Assembly: GCF_020171845.1 (NCBI RefSeq) | Contig: NZ_JAIVAM010000008.1 | Coordinates: 248,001-312,000, forward strand | From: Cytobacillus kochii | GTDB taxonomy: Bacteria > Bacillota > Bacilli > Bacillales > Cytobacillaceae | Direction of reading: 5' to 3' | Length of the DNA stretch: 64,000 nucleotides | Shown: positions 51,983 to 60,607 of the stretch, in pieces | How the letters are laid out: every line of letters starts with the position of its first letter | Position numbering within the stretch: the stretch's first letter is position 1 | Program-made: the position numbers and the translations under genes | The notes under the pieces: model-generated | What the model saw: only the letters and a program-made list of their open reading frames with translations | The model's database searches: none | Told to the model about the DNA's origin: nothing

Positions 51983-52381
51983 ATGAGGAACACTGAAGAG
52001 AAATTGCTGGTAACTTTGATGGAGCTTGATAATACACTCAATAGGTTAAATGAAACAATGGAAATGGAGCGTATTAATCAATCTGCTAAAGAGGTTGCTA
52101 ATTTTAGAGATGAGTATTTAAAAATTGAAGCACAAGAAAAAACTGATTTTAGAAATTGTAGAACCATTGTAATTCTTGATGATGATAAAACTAGTAATCA
52201 TCTTAATAATTATTTTATCGAAAATAATATTCCTTTTCATGCAATTTGTAAAGGGGCGAGGGTACGAGGGATAACAATTGGTAATAGAAGACCGAAAGAT
52301 TTTATATTATTGTGTGATGTTGATCGAGAAAGCCGATGGTACGATGACTTAAAGATGAGTATGGAAAGTTATGTTGAATAA
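51983..52381 (+). CDS. Hypothetical phage protein with coiled-coil N-terminus
   Basis: A 132-residue protein: N-terminal helical coiled-coil-like part (1-50), then an alpha/beta part with CRTIVILDDDKTSNHL and GARVRGITIG that looks like a small nucleotide-binding or receiver-like fold. Not recognised. GGGGGA precedes the ATG. Confidence 0.6.
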   Translation: MRNTEEKLLVTLMELDNTLNRLNETMEMERINQSAKEVANFRDEYLKIEAQEKTDFRNCRTIVILDDDKTSNHLNNYFIENNIPFHAICKGARVRGITIGNRRPKDFILLCDVDRESRWYDDLKMSMESYVE

Positions 52382-52395
52382 GGAGGGATAAATTA

Positions 52396-52632
52396 ATGGC
52401 AATGGTTACGATGTCAATGGAAGAGTATGAGAGTTTAAGGAATAAAGTTGAGTTAGATGAAGCGTATGAAAAACTTGAAAAAATGGAACAGATTATAAAT
52501 ATGATTTTACCTTATTTTTATGATGAGCAAATGAAAAAAGAGTTGATTAGGCAAGGCTTTGAAATATTGAGGGCTGAGAATTATCCGAATGATTCATTGC
52601 ATACTTTAGAGAGATATTTGGGGTCTGTATAG
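52396..52632 (+). CDS. Small coiled-coil phage protein, 78 residues
   Basis: A helical, charged protein (MSMEEYESLRNKVELDEAYEK) of unknown function. ATG follows AAGGAGG. It ends the run of small plus-strand genes. Confidence 0.65.
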   Translation: MAMVTMSMEEYESLRNKVELDEAYEKLEKMEQIINMILPYFYDEQMKKELIRQGFEILRAENYPNDSLHTLERYLGSV

Positions 52633-52660
52633 GGGAATATTTGTTACATACTAAGCTAAA

Positions 52661-52694
52661 GAAAAAAGTGATGGAAGGAATCCCCTCCATCACT
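52661..52694 (-). terminator. Terminator of the minus-strand membrane protein gene
   Basis: On the minus strand AGTGATGGA pairs with TCCATCACT, followed by TTTTTT. The stop codon of the gene lies inside the stem. Confidence 0.8.
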
Positions 52695-53157
52695 CATAGT
52701 GATAGTATTCACTTAAAATATCGTGTATCTCTTGATTATTTGTTTCTAATCTCTCTTTGTGCTCATAAAGTTTATTGCTTAAGTCCATAAAGGTTTCTTC
52801 ATCATCAGCATCTATTTTATTGTTTACTTTTATTATTTCTTCAAGAAGTAAAAGGTTTGTACCTACTTTTGCTTTCAATTGAGCTACATCATCATGCTTA
52901 ATAATAAAAGATGAGACTTTCAGTTTTACATCTTTAATTTGATCTTCTACATCTTTCTGTAAGCAATTATATTCTGTTTCGTCTCCATCAAATATGCAAG
53001 CATAAACCTCGTCTTCAATTGGCTGATAGAAATTATCTAAGATTACTTTGAATGATTGAACTTCATTTGATGCTTTTGTGTATGTATAAGCCCATATTCC
53101 AATGCCGCCAGCAATCAGTAAGATAACAATACCTAAAACTATTAAAAACTTTTTCAT
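52690..53157 (-). CDS. Membrane-anchored extracytoplasmic protein, cargo gene
   Basis: A 155-residue protein with an N-terminal membrane anchor (KKFLIVLGIVILLIAGGIGIWAY) and an acidic helical outer domain. Unknown family. It is on the opposite strand to the structural genes and has its own ribosome binding site (AGGAGGAAAC) and terminator, which is typical of lysogenic-conversion or superinfection-exclusion genes. That role is inferred from position only. Confidence 0.65.
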   Translation of the reverse strand: MKKFLIVLGIVILLIAGGIGIWAYTYTKASNEVQSFKVILDNFYQPIEDEVYACIFDGDETEYNCLQKDVEDQIKDVKLKVSSFIIKHDDVAQLKAKVGTNLLLLEEIIKVNNKIDADDEETFMDLSNKLYEHKERLETNNQEIHDILSEYYHYE

Positions 53158-53306
53158 GTTTCCTCCTATTGAATATGTAATATCTTGTTGTAATTACCAA
53201 TAGTTATATTACCATTATTTACTTATAATAGGTAGTCTTTTTTCGTAATAATATTCCATAATACAACATAACTTTCATTCTTTTATCCTATTATACTAGC
53301 GAATTA

Positions 53307-53315
53307 TGGTATAAT
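53307..53315 (+). promoter_or_regulatory. Extended -10 promoter of the PemK/MazF-like gene
   Basis: TGGTATAAT is a consensus extended -10 element 28 bases before the ATG. Confidence 0.5.
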
Positions 53316-53342
53316 ATGGTGGAGATTGGAGGTGTGGGAAAA

Positions 53343-54065
53343 ATGGCATATATAGATACAAGTACTCCTCAGAAGATGAATAGTTCTGCAAAACGAGTGA
53401 CAAACGAACTTCATCGAGCGATTATGACAAAGGATAAAGATACTGCTAAAAAATTATTATTCTGGTTAAATACTTGGAGCAACAACTATCTACTAAACGA
53501 ACAATCTTTTAACTATAAAGAGCTAATTGCTTATAAACGAGGTATGGTAGTTAAGGCAGACTTTGGGTTTAATGTGGGAAGTGAACAGGGCGGATTACAT
53601 TATGCATTAGTTATTGAAAATAATAACGACAAATCCAACAAGACAGTAATGGTAATTCCACTTGGTTCCTTACCTGATAATAAAGATCCTGAAGATCTCA
53701 ATGAAAAGAATGAAGTGTTCTTAGGGTATTCCTTATTTGAAGAAGAAATAAATAATACAAAAAATGAAATCGAAAAAAAGAAGCAATTAATTGTTCAACT
53801 TTCTAAAATTGGTGAAGATACTTCAGGAATATCAAAATCTTTAAGCAAATTATCAAAGAAACTCTCCAATTATCAAAAAGGAACTATTGCTTTATTAAAT
53901 CAAGTTTGTTCTCTAAGTAAAATAAGGATTCATACTCCAAAAAATTCAAGTGATGAATTATTCTCCTTTCAGTTAAGTCATGACAAATTGGAGCTAATCG
54001 ACAAGAAGTTAACAAGTTTATACTTAACAGAGAAAAACTCCAACAAAAAGTTGACTTCTGACTAA
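53343..54065 (+). CDS. PemK/MazF-family endoribonuclease toxin-like protein
   Basis: A 240-residue protein. The central domain has YKRGMVVKADFGFNVGSEQGGLHYALVIENNN and VMVIPLGSL, matching PemK/MazF toxins that cut RNA. It is longer than usual MazF (about 110 residues): helical extensions precede and follow, including a coiled coil (about 138-185). No antitoxin-type gene lies next to it, so its partner is unknown and it may act as a cargo or defence gene. ATG at 53343 follows GGAGGTG. Confidence 0.85.
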   Translation: MAYIDTSTPQKMNSSAKRVTNELHRAIMTKDKDTAKKLLFWLNTWSNNYLLNEQSFNYKELIAYKRGMVVKADFGFNVGSEQGGLHYALVIENNNDKSNKTVMVIPLGSLPDNKDPEDLNEKNEVFLGYSLFEEEINNTKNEIEKKKQLIVQLSKIGEDTSGISKSLSKLSKKLSNYQKGTIALLNQVCSLSKIRIHTPKNSSDELFSFQLSHDKLELIDKKLTSLYLTEKNSNKKLTSD

Positions 54066-54177
54066 CAGTGAGGTATATTAAAATTACAAAAACTTTCCCC
54101 TTGTGGGCTCCGAATATTTTCGGATATAATACTTTCCCTTTTTGGGCAGTCCTAATTAAATAATGGACTTACATATG

Positions 54178-54208
54178 GATCTCCTTCCTTCGTGTCGGGG
54201 ATCTTTTT
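54178..54208 (+). terminator. Terminator after the PemK/MazF-like gene
   Basis: GATCTCC pairs with GGGGATC around a short loop, followed by TTTTT. Confidence 0.7.
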
Positions 54209-54215
54209 GTATGAA

Positions 54216-54240
54216 GAAAAATAGACCCAAAATCGGGTCT
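54216..54240 (-). terminator. Terminator of the coiled-coil gene
   Basis: On the minus strand AGACCC pairs with GGGTCT, then ATTTTTC. Lies directly after the stop codon. Confidence 0.75.
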
Positions 54241-54242
54241 TA

Positions 54243-55010
54243 TTAAGCATCCTCTTCGTTTGATGGGCTATCTATTGGTATTAGTTGATCTAGAGCTGCT
54301 TCTGGTACAAATTCTCTTACTTCTTGAGGTAATAATTCTCTTGTAGCTCCAGCCAATCTTCTAGCCATTATTGGATTATGAAGGTACCAATTATACAGCC
54401 TAACTGAAAATGATTTGAACCAATTCTTCTTAGTCATTAAGCTAAGTTGAGTTTTTAGTGTTTGAATATCTTGATTTAATTTAGTTATTTCAGATTCTAA
54501 ATCAGAATTAGCTTCTTGTTGTTCCTCGTAAAAAGCGTTGAACTTTTCATTTAAATCTTCTAGCTTTCTTTCCATTACAGCTTTTTCAGCATGTGTGAAT
54601 ACGGATTCGTCATTTTCCATTTCATTTATTTTTTCTTGCATGTTTTTTAATAATTGATCATGCTCATCAACTTTTCTAGTGAGTGGGTTTTCTTTCATTT
54701 CATTTTGAATGTTTTTTAACCATTTAGATATTTTAGATAAAAACTCGTGGCTTTTAATATCATTGTAAGTCTCACTAGATAACATATATCCAGGTGAATA
54801 CGATAAATTAATCTTATCTGGATTTGGGACTTCTGCTCTTAATTTAAATTCATTGTTATATTCATATTTTATAATTATAGTTAATGGATTCATATAATTT
54901 TTCCCATGGCTAGTTATACTAAAGTCCATATGATTAAAAAAATCTGTAGTTAATTTATTTTGTATTTTATTTAAAAATTGTTGACTAATATGACTTGCTG
55001 TTGTTTCCAA
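54243..55010 (-). CDS. Coiled-coil protein, cargo gene
   Basis: A protein of about 255 residues on the minus strand. The N-terminal part (1-100) is mixed alpha/beta; the middle (about 105-195) is a long coiled coil with KVDEHDQLLKNMQEKINEME and LESEITKLNQDIQTLKTQL; the C-terminus has ARRLAGATRELLPQEVREF. Unknown family. I favour TTG at 55010, 8 bases after AAAGGTG, over the first open codon. Convergent with the toxin-like gene; the pair forms part of the cargo block. Confidence 0.65.
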   Translation of the reverse strand: METTASHISQQFLNKIQNKLTTDFFNHMDFSITSHGKNYMNPLTIIIKYEYNNEFKLRAEVPNPDKINLSYSPGYMLSSETYNDIKSHEFLSKISKWLKNIQNEMKENPLTRKVDEHDQLLKNMQEKINEMENDESVFTHAEKAVMERKLEDLNEKFNAFYEEQQEANSDLESEITKLNQDIQTLKTQLSLMTKKNWFKSFSVRLYNWYLHNPIMARRLAGATRELLPQEVREFVPEAALDQLIPIDSPSNEEDA

Positions 55011-55173
55011 AATGAACACACCTTTCAATATATTTCTATTAATTATACAATACTTTCCATGTTTATGGGATTAAGAAACTAGTTTTTAGTGAGTTATGTA
55101 AAAAAATTTAATTGAATAATTGGTGTAAAAATACACTATTTATTATGTCTATTTGTAAAGGAGGAAAATAAAA

Positions 55174-55611
55174 ATGTCAGAGAAAGTCTGGACTGAAAAA
55201 CAAAGAAATGTGCAATATGCTTTAGCTACGGGAAATTTAGATAAAGTGACGATAAGTAAGCAATTTGATGTGAGTAGACAAACTATTTATAACTGGTTAA
55301 ATAATCCTGAGTTTGTTTGCGAGGTAGACAAGCTTAGACAGGAGCTCAGAAATTTTGGGGAACAACTTTGGTATAACCACTATCAAAAATCAATCGAAAA
55401 TATTATTGAATTAGCTGATAGATCACCAGACCAAAGGGTAAAGTTTAATGCTAATATCTATAACATTGAACGAATTGATGGGAAAATTGCTAATCAAGTT
55501 AATGTCAACTCAGATCAGCAAGAAAGAAAAATCGTTAATGGGGATATCCTGGAACAAGAGCAAGAAAAGTGGGAGCAGCAAATGATTGAACAAATGAATA
55601 ATGAAGAATAA
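55174..55611 (+). CDS. Terminase small subunit-like HTH protein
   Basis: A 145-residue DNA-binding protein with an N-terminal helix-turn-helix (VTISKQFDVSRQTIYNWLNNPEF, about 25-47), typical of phage small terminases that read the packaging site. The rest is helical, and the end is Gln/Glu-rich. ATG follows AAGGAGGA. The large subunit is 1.3 kb downstream, with a minus-strand recombinase gene between, which is unusual. Confidence 0.78.
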   Translation: MSEKVWTEKQRNVQYALATGNLDKVTISKQFDVSRQTIYNWLNNPEFVCEVDKLRQELRNFGEQLWYNHYQKSIENIIELADRSPDQRVKFNANIYNIERIDGKIANQVNVNSDQQERKIVNGDILEQEQEKWEQQMIEQMNNEE

Positions 55612-55651
55612 AAAAGCCTTTACATCCCATCATTTGAGAGTAAAGGCTTTT
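55611..55651. terminator. Bidirectional terminator between small terminase and recombinase
   Basis: AAAAGCCTTTAC pairs with GTAAAGGCTTTT around a 16-base loop. The recombinase stop codon lies in the loop. Confidence 0.88.
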
Positions 55652-56502
55652 GCTATTGCTTCAGCTTTTTGTTTATCTGTAGGCTGTGTATAGCGTTCTG
55701 CTACTGCTACAGAATGGCCACACATATTAGCTATCATTGATAAATCATTTCCTTCTCTTGCTAACCTGGTCGCAAAGGAATGTCTCAGCATATGCGGTGT
55801 AATATCATATTCTTTAAGCATTAATTGAATGGATCTTGTTGATAGTTTTGTTTTACGATTACTAATAAATACATATTCTGATTCGTCATTGCGTGAATCT
55901 AAGTAGCGAGCAATATACTTGAATCCATTTTTATGAATAGGAATAGCCCTTGCTTTATCCCCTTTAGAAGTGGTGATGTGGATGTAGTATATTTTATCTT
56001 GTTTATCATATTTAATATCATCCTTAGTTAAATTAACAAGTTCACTCACACGTATCCCAGTTAATTTCAACATGTCAACAATAGCTAAATCTCTTTGTGA
56101 GGAAGGTTTTTTGCTATTAGCCACTCTTAGTCTAATCGTTTCAATATCTTCTATTTCGATGGATTTAGGAGATTGCTTAGAGATGTGAGAAGGCTTGTTG
56201 ATATCAATGTCTTTTACACAATCACGTTGGTTAGAGTAATCACAATACATACAAATAGCAGCAAAGATACGATTAATACTAGAAGGACTATATCTTTTTT
56301 CTTTGGTATTTTTAACTGATCCATTCTCTAATGAAGAAACAAATAACTGGACTGTAGGTTGTGTTAAATCGTTTATACTTATGTTTACTTTAGATAAATA
56401 TCTATTAAATACTTCTAGATCACGTTGGTATGCTTTCTTTGTATTTTCAGCTTTCCTCAGTTGAAAAATGAAATCCTCAATCAATTTAGTGTTATCATTC
56501 AT
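55630..56502 (-). CDS. XerC/D-type tyrosine recombinase
   Basis: A 290-residue recombinase without the N-terminal arm-binding domain. Core-binding part (1-105) and catalytic part with Arg151 (TGIRVSEL), Lys180 (TTSKGDKAR), His237-x-x-Arg240 (HMLRHSFA), His263 (GHSVAVAERYTQP) and nucleophile Tyr271: all key residues are present. It lies on the minus strand inside the packaging genes, apart from the prophage integrase. An 11-6-11 inverted repeat lies about 150 bases upstream and is a likely target. Possible jobs are inversion, resolution or switching of late transcription. Confidence 0.92.
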   Translation of the reverse strand: MNDNTKLIEDFIFQLRKAENTKKAYQRDLEVFNRYLSKVNISINDLTQPTVQLFVSSLENGSVKNTKEKRYSPSSINRIFAAICMYCDYSNQRDCVKDIDINKPSHISKQSPKSIEIEDIETIRLRVANSKKPSSQRDLAIVDMLKLTGIRVSELVNLTKDDIKYDKQDKIYYIHITTSKGDKARAIPIHKNGFKYIARYLDSRNDESEYVFISNRKTKLSTRSIQLMLKEYDITPHMLRHSFATRLAREGNDLSMIANMCGHSVAVAERYTQPTDKQKAEAIAKAFTLK

Positions 56503-56524
56503 TGACTTTCCCTCCTAATATTAG

Positions 56525-56625
56525 TTATGCGAAATTCAGATTGTTTTAATTTTAGATTATGGATTAGTGATAATGTCTTATTTCCTTATGTTTATAACTA
56601 AATTATACCATATTATTTCGTATAA
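56525..56625. repeat. Half-site repeats around the recombinase start
   Basis: TTATGCGAAAT (56525-56535) and ATTTCGTATAA (56615-56625) are half-sites like those of the main inverted repeat, the second with one mismatch. Confidence 0.55.
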
Positions 56626-56636
56626 GTACAGTGAAA

Positions 56637-56664
56637 ATTTCGCATAAGTATAGTTATGCGAAAT
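56637..56664. repeat. 11-6-11 inverted repeat, candidate XerCD/dif-like recombination site
   Basis: ATTTCGCATAA (56637-56647), a 6-base spacer GTATAG and TTATGCGAAAT (56654-56664) form a perfect inverted repeat with the 11-6-11 layout of dif and related recombination sites. It lies between the recombinase and large terminase genes. Confidence 0.65.
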
Positions 56665-56894
56665 AAAATTTAAGGGGAAAAGGCTAAATTAGTATGATAG
56701 TAGTTGTCTTGTAACCCACATACATAGCTGCTATGCAGACTTAAGTCGAGTGATACATATGTCTCTTGGATTAAATAAATGTCACAAATGGCCATCTGAA
56801 GGCTATAGGGGGTATTCTAAATCAGATTAGATGAGATGCCTCGCAGCAACGGTGACAGTTTTATAACAAATTTTTAAAAGTCGGAGGTGGTATA
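56665..56894. other. Leader region of the large terminase gene
   Basis: 230 bases with no gene. CATAGC-T-GCTATG (about 56724-56736) is a palindrome. The base content is less AT-rich than the neighbourhood. A structured leader, a packaging site or a second-site repeat is possible, but none is shown. Confidence 0.4.
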
Positions 56895-58622
56895 TTGGCA
56901 GATAAAATAGATATCTCTTTAATCGATACTCCTGAAAATCGTAACACTTTAAGAAAGTATCTTTTAAAGGATTTAATTAAAATGGGAATGCCTACTGATA
57001 AAGCAATAAAACGAGTTAGACAATTAATGAGGGATAATGAAGAAAATTTATTTGGAAAAGGTGGATTAGCCTATTCATTAGGGAAGAGGTCAATTCATTT
57101 CTTTTGTAATTATTTCTTGCAAGATACTTTTATACCTAAACCAAATAATGCAGCAAGAAAACTAGCTACTGTTCATTATGAAATATGGGATACATTAGAA
57201 GACCTTTTTATTCATGATAATTTCGATAAGCTTGAATTAGTCATGCCAAGGGGAGCAGCTAAAACAACAGTTTGTGATTTTGCTCTCTCTGTATGGGCAC
57301 ATTGTTATCAAATTTCCACCTATACCCTCGTAGCAGGAAGAACTGAACAGGATGCTGTTGAGTTTATACGAGATTCTAGGAGAGCATTTGAGGAAAATCC
57401 ATACATAAGATATGCATTTGGAGAACTAATTGATTCAAAGTTTACCGTCAATCGCTTAGAACTTGAATTAGCCAATTATACAAAAATACAAGCAATATCC
57501 TCAACGAGTTCCCCACGGGGTAAAAAATTTAATGGGGAAAGGCCAACGTTACTGATTGCGGATGATTATCAGAGTAAGGCAGATGTAATCACGCAAGAAG
57601 CCAGAGATAAAAAATATAGCACATGGGTAGAAGATTCATATTATGCAGGTGATAAACCAGTATTTCGAAATGGAAAGAAGATTAAGATGGGTACGAAATA
57701 TATTGTACTTGGAACTATATTACATAAGGATTGCTTTATATCACGTTTACTCAAGGATAAAACATACAATCATATTGTGAAGAAAGCTATCCTTGTTGAA
57801 GATGTTGATAAGTTATTTTCTGAGGGTCTTTGGGCTAAATTCAAGAAAATCTACTTTAATTCTCACGATCCATTGGCTATAGAAAACGCTAAAGAATTTT
57901 ATTTTCAAAATGAGCAAGAAATGAGTTTCCCTGTTTTATGGGAAGATAAATATGATTGTTTGACGATGGCGATTGATTACTATTCTAATCCGACTGCATT
58001 TAAACAAGAGATGCAAAATGATGCGTCTAAAATTGGAGATAAAGCGTTCCACAAAATAAATACTGAACCAAGAGAATTGATTGAGCAGCAAACATTTGTA
58101 AAGACAATGCTATGCTGTGATCCAGCTGTAGAGACAAAGGAACATAATGATTATACAGCGTTATTGGTTGGCTCTGTCACTCCTAATACTTTTAGGTGGA
58201 TCAGAAAAGGGATAGTAGAAAGATTAGAATATGAAGATTACATAAAGAAAGTGATTGAGCTGTTACATGAATATCCTGATATCTCCACCATTTGGATTGA
58301 GAAAAATACTTTCAATGGAGTCGATGTCAGAGATATTAGAAAAATGATTGATAACGATCCATTGTTGAAAAAGAGATACATAGAAATATTAAACGAGAGA
58401 CAAAACAAAAATAAAGAGGCCAAGATTAGAGCCATATCCCAAAAAGTGGATAGTGGCTTTTTCACATTTGCTGAAGAAGATAAAGATTTTACAGATCAAA
58501 TTTTATCCTATGAAGGTGAACGATACACCAAACATGATGACGCACCAGATTTAACTGCTGAGTTTGATCGACTAATTGATGAAATAATTGTTGATAGGAC
58601 AATTAGATTCTTTGATTGGTAA
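56895..58622 (+). CDS. Terminase large subunit
   Basis: The ATP-driven DNA packaging motor and nuclease. 575 residues: ATPase with Walker A MPRGAAKTT (117-125) and Walker B LLIADD (219-224), then SSPRGKKF and a nuclease domain starting at CDPAVETKEHNDYTALL (about 413-429). The normal Asp-Glu of Walker B is Asp-Asp. TTG start follows GGAGG. It starts the packaging-head operon with the portal gene 10-20 bases after it. Confidence 0.92.
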   Translation: MADKIDISLIDTPENRNTLRKYLLKDLIKMGMPTDKAIKRVRQLMRDNEENLFGKGGLAYSLGKRSIHFFCNYFLQDTFIPKPNNAARKLATVHYEIWDTLEDLFIHDNFDKLELVMPRGAAKTTVCDFALSVWAHCYQISTYTLVAGRTEQDAVEFIRDSRRAFEENPYIRYAFGELIDSKFTVNRLELELANYTKIQAISSTSSPRGKKFNGERPTLLIADDYQSKADVITQEARDKKYSTWVEDSYYAGDKPVFRNGKKIKMGTKYIVLGTILHKDCFISRLLKDKTYNHIVKKAILVEDVDKLFSEGLWAKFKKIYFNSHDPLAIENAKEFYFQNEQEMSFPVLWEDKYDCLTMAIDYYSNPTAFKQEMQNDASKIGDKAFHKINTEPRELIEQQTFVKTMLCCDPAVETKEHNDYTALLVGSVTPNTFRWIRKGIVERLEYEDYIKKVIELLHEYPDISTIWIEKNTFNGVDVRDIRKMIDNDPLLKKRYIEILNERQNKNKEAKIRAISQKVDSGFFTFAEEDKDFTDQILSYEGERYTKHDDAPDLTAEFDRLIDEIIVDRTIRFFDW

Positions 58623-58640
58623 TTTAAGGAGGTGAAAATA

Positions 58641-59912
58641 TTGAATATAGAACAAATAAAAAAATATCTTAAGTTGCTTAGACAACAGCAACGGGATAAA
58701 CAGATTTATCAAGATTATTATGAAGGTAAATTTGATATCTTAAAAAATTATGCTTATAACGATTCGAGGAGCAACATGAAAGTAGTAATCAACTATTTTC
58801 GAAAGTTTGTTCATGATGAAGTGGCATATGCATTGGGAAATAGACCATCATACATTTCAATGGATGACGATTTAAAAGCTTTGTCTTTGGTTGATAACCA
58901 TTTTGCAAAGTGGATTCGAGTTCATAATCAAAGGTTAGTTTTAGAAGGGTTGAAATTTGGAGAGTCATATGAAATTAAATACACCGATAACCTTTCTTTC
59001 AAATGCGGTGTTCTTACTCCTTTAAATACTTTAGTTGTTGAGAGAGGCAATGTTGAAAAGAAAGTTGAATTAGCACTCCATACATATTCAGAAGGTATCT
59101 TTGAACAGAAGAGTAAATTAGACGTATATTATAAAAATATGGTTTATACATATCGTTTAGAGTCTGATGAAAATATCATTTTTGAGTCTAAAAGACGAAT
59201 CAATTTTAAATCTCCACCTATTACTGTGTATTCTCCCAATCTAGATAGAGCCAGTATGCTTGATGATATTAAATCTGCTAATGATGCATTTTGTAACACC
59301 CTTTCTGATTTGGTTAATGAGGTGTCAGATTTTAGACAGGCACTCATTAAGGTGGCTGGTGGAACTTTAGAGGATGAGGATATTCCTAATATGAAAAAAA
59401 AGGGTGTCATCAATGTTCCAACTGGAGTAACGGTAGATTATTTAATAAAAGAATTGAATGATTCATTTGTTCAAAATTTACTCAACACACTGGAAGATAA
59501 AATTTATAAGGCTGCTAGCCATATGGATACAAATGAGAGACTACAAAGTAATTTATCAGGATCAGCATTACGAAGCAGACTTATCTCATTGGAAAACAAA
59601 TGTATAATTCTACAGAGTCAGTTGGAAACGATTGATAAAAGTAGAATCAAAGATTTCTTTGATTTTATTTATAAAAAGACTAAAGAGAAATATGCACATG
59701 ACAAAATTAAACTTCGTCTAAGCATGAATATTCCGGTGGATATTACTTCATTAGCGGATAGTTTTTCTAAGTTGGGTGATATAGTACCGCAAGAGACTCT
59801 GTTAGCTCAAATACCTTTTGTAGAGAATCCTGCAATTGAATTGGAAAAATGGTTTAAGGAACAAGAAAGAAAAGCAAGAATAGGTTCTGATTTAGCTAAA
59901 GCGGATAATTAA
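58641..59912 (+). CDS. Portal protein (SPP1 type)
   Basis: The ring at the capsid vertex through which DNA is packaged. About 423 residues with the SPP1/phi-type portal layout: RKFVHDEVAYALGNRPSY (about 51-69), a conserved Gly-rich middle and the SNLSGSALRSRLISLENKC segment (about 297-315). TTG at 58641 is favoured because AAGGAGG lies 8 bases upstream; a GTG at 58632 overlaps that site. No minor head (gp7-like) gene follows. Confidence 0.88.
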   Translation: MNIEQIKKYLKLLRQQQRDKQIYQDYYEGKFDILKNYAYNDSRSNMKVVINYFRKFVHDEVAYALGNRPSYISMDDDLKALSLVDNHFAKWIRVHNQRLVLEGLKFGESYEIKYTDNLSFKCGVLTPLNTLVVERGNVEKKVELALHTYSEGIFEQKSKLDVYYKNMVYTYRLESDENIIFESKRRINFKSPPITVYSPNLDRASMLDDIKSANDAFCNTLSDLVNEVSDFRQALIKVAGGTLEDEDIPNMKKKGVINVPTGVTVDYLIKELNDSFVQNLLNTLEDKIYKAASHMDTNERLQSNLSGSALRSRLISLENKCIILQSQLETIDKSRIKDFFDFIYKKTKEKYAHDKIKLRLSMNIPVDITSLADSFSKLGDIVPQETLLAQIPFVENPAIELEKWFKEQERKARIGSDLAKADN

Positions 59913-59990
59913 GTTTATCGGCTTTTTTATTATAAAAATAAGTGCACTTTTGGGGCTAATTGACTCAGAGGGGCATAGGAGGATAAGAAA

Positions 59991-60578
59991 ATGGAATTAA
60001 AAGAAATTCAAGAGTTTTTCGAGTCAAATAAGAACAATCAAGAGGTAAATGAATATCTTCAGGGATTGAAATCACCAACACTTGAAGGGGTTCAACAATT
60101 TGTTACATCAAACGAAGATGCAAAGAAATGGTTTTCGTCTGAAAAGGATAAACATTTTGATAAGGGGCTAAATACGTGGATGGAAAAAACCTTCCCTCAA
60201 AAATTAGATGAGGAAATCAAGAAACGCTATCCCGATGAAACCCCGGAGCAACAACGTATCAGAGAGCTAGAAATGAAATTTGAAGAAGAAGCTAGAAAAT
60301 CCAAAATAGCAGAAGTTAAGTTAAAAGCTCAAAGTGTAGCCAATGAGAAAAAACTTCCTCTTTCTATTATTGATTTAGTGGTTTCTGATAATGAGGATAA
60401 AACTCTTGAAAGCTTATCAATATTTGAAGAAGCGATGCAGTCATTTGTACAAAATGAAGTTGAAAATCGATTGAAAGATGGAGATTATATCCCTCCTAGT
60501 GGTGGAAAGATTACATCTAATTTAGAGGGTTTCTCTGCTTCACAATTGATTAGTCAAGGATTTTCACAAACAAAATAA
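59991..60578 (+). CDS. Capsid scaffold protein
   Basis: A 195-residue helical acidic protein between portal and capsid genes, as is usual for scaffold proteins (DUF4355-like). A long helix (about 75-115, EQQRIRELEMKFEEEARKSK) is followed by the typical C-terminal SGGKITSNLEGFSASQL region. ATG follows AGGAGGAT. Confidence 0.82.
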   Translation: MELKEIQEFFESNKNNQEVNEYLQGLKSPTLEGVQQFVTSNEDAKKWFSSEKDKHFDKGLNTWMEKTFPQKLDEEIKKRYPDETPEQQRIRELEMKFEEEARKSKIAEVKLKAQSVANEKKLPLSIIDLVVSDNEDKTLESLSIFEEAMQSFVQNEVENRLKDGDYIPPSGGKITSNLEGFSASQLISQGFSQTK

Positions 60579-60607
60579 AAACATAAAAAAGGACAAGGTG
60601 AACAAAT

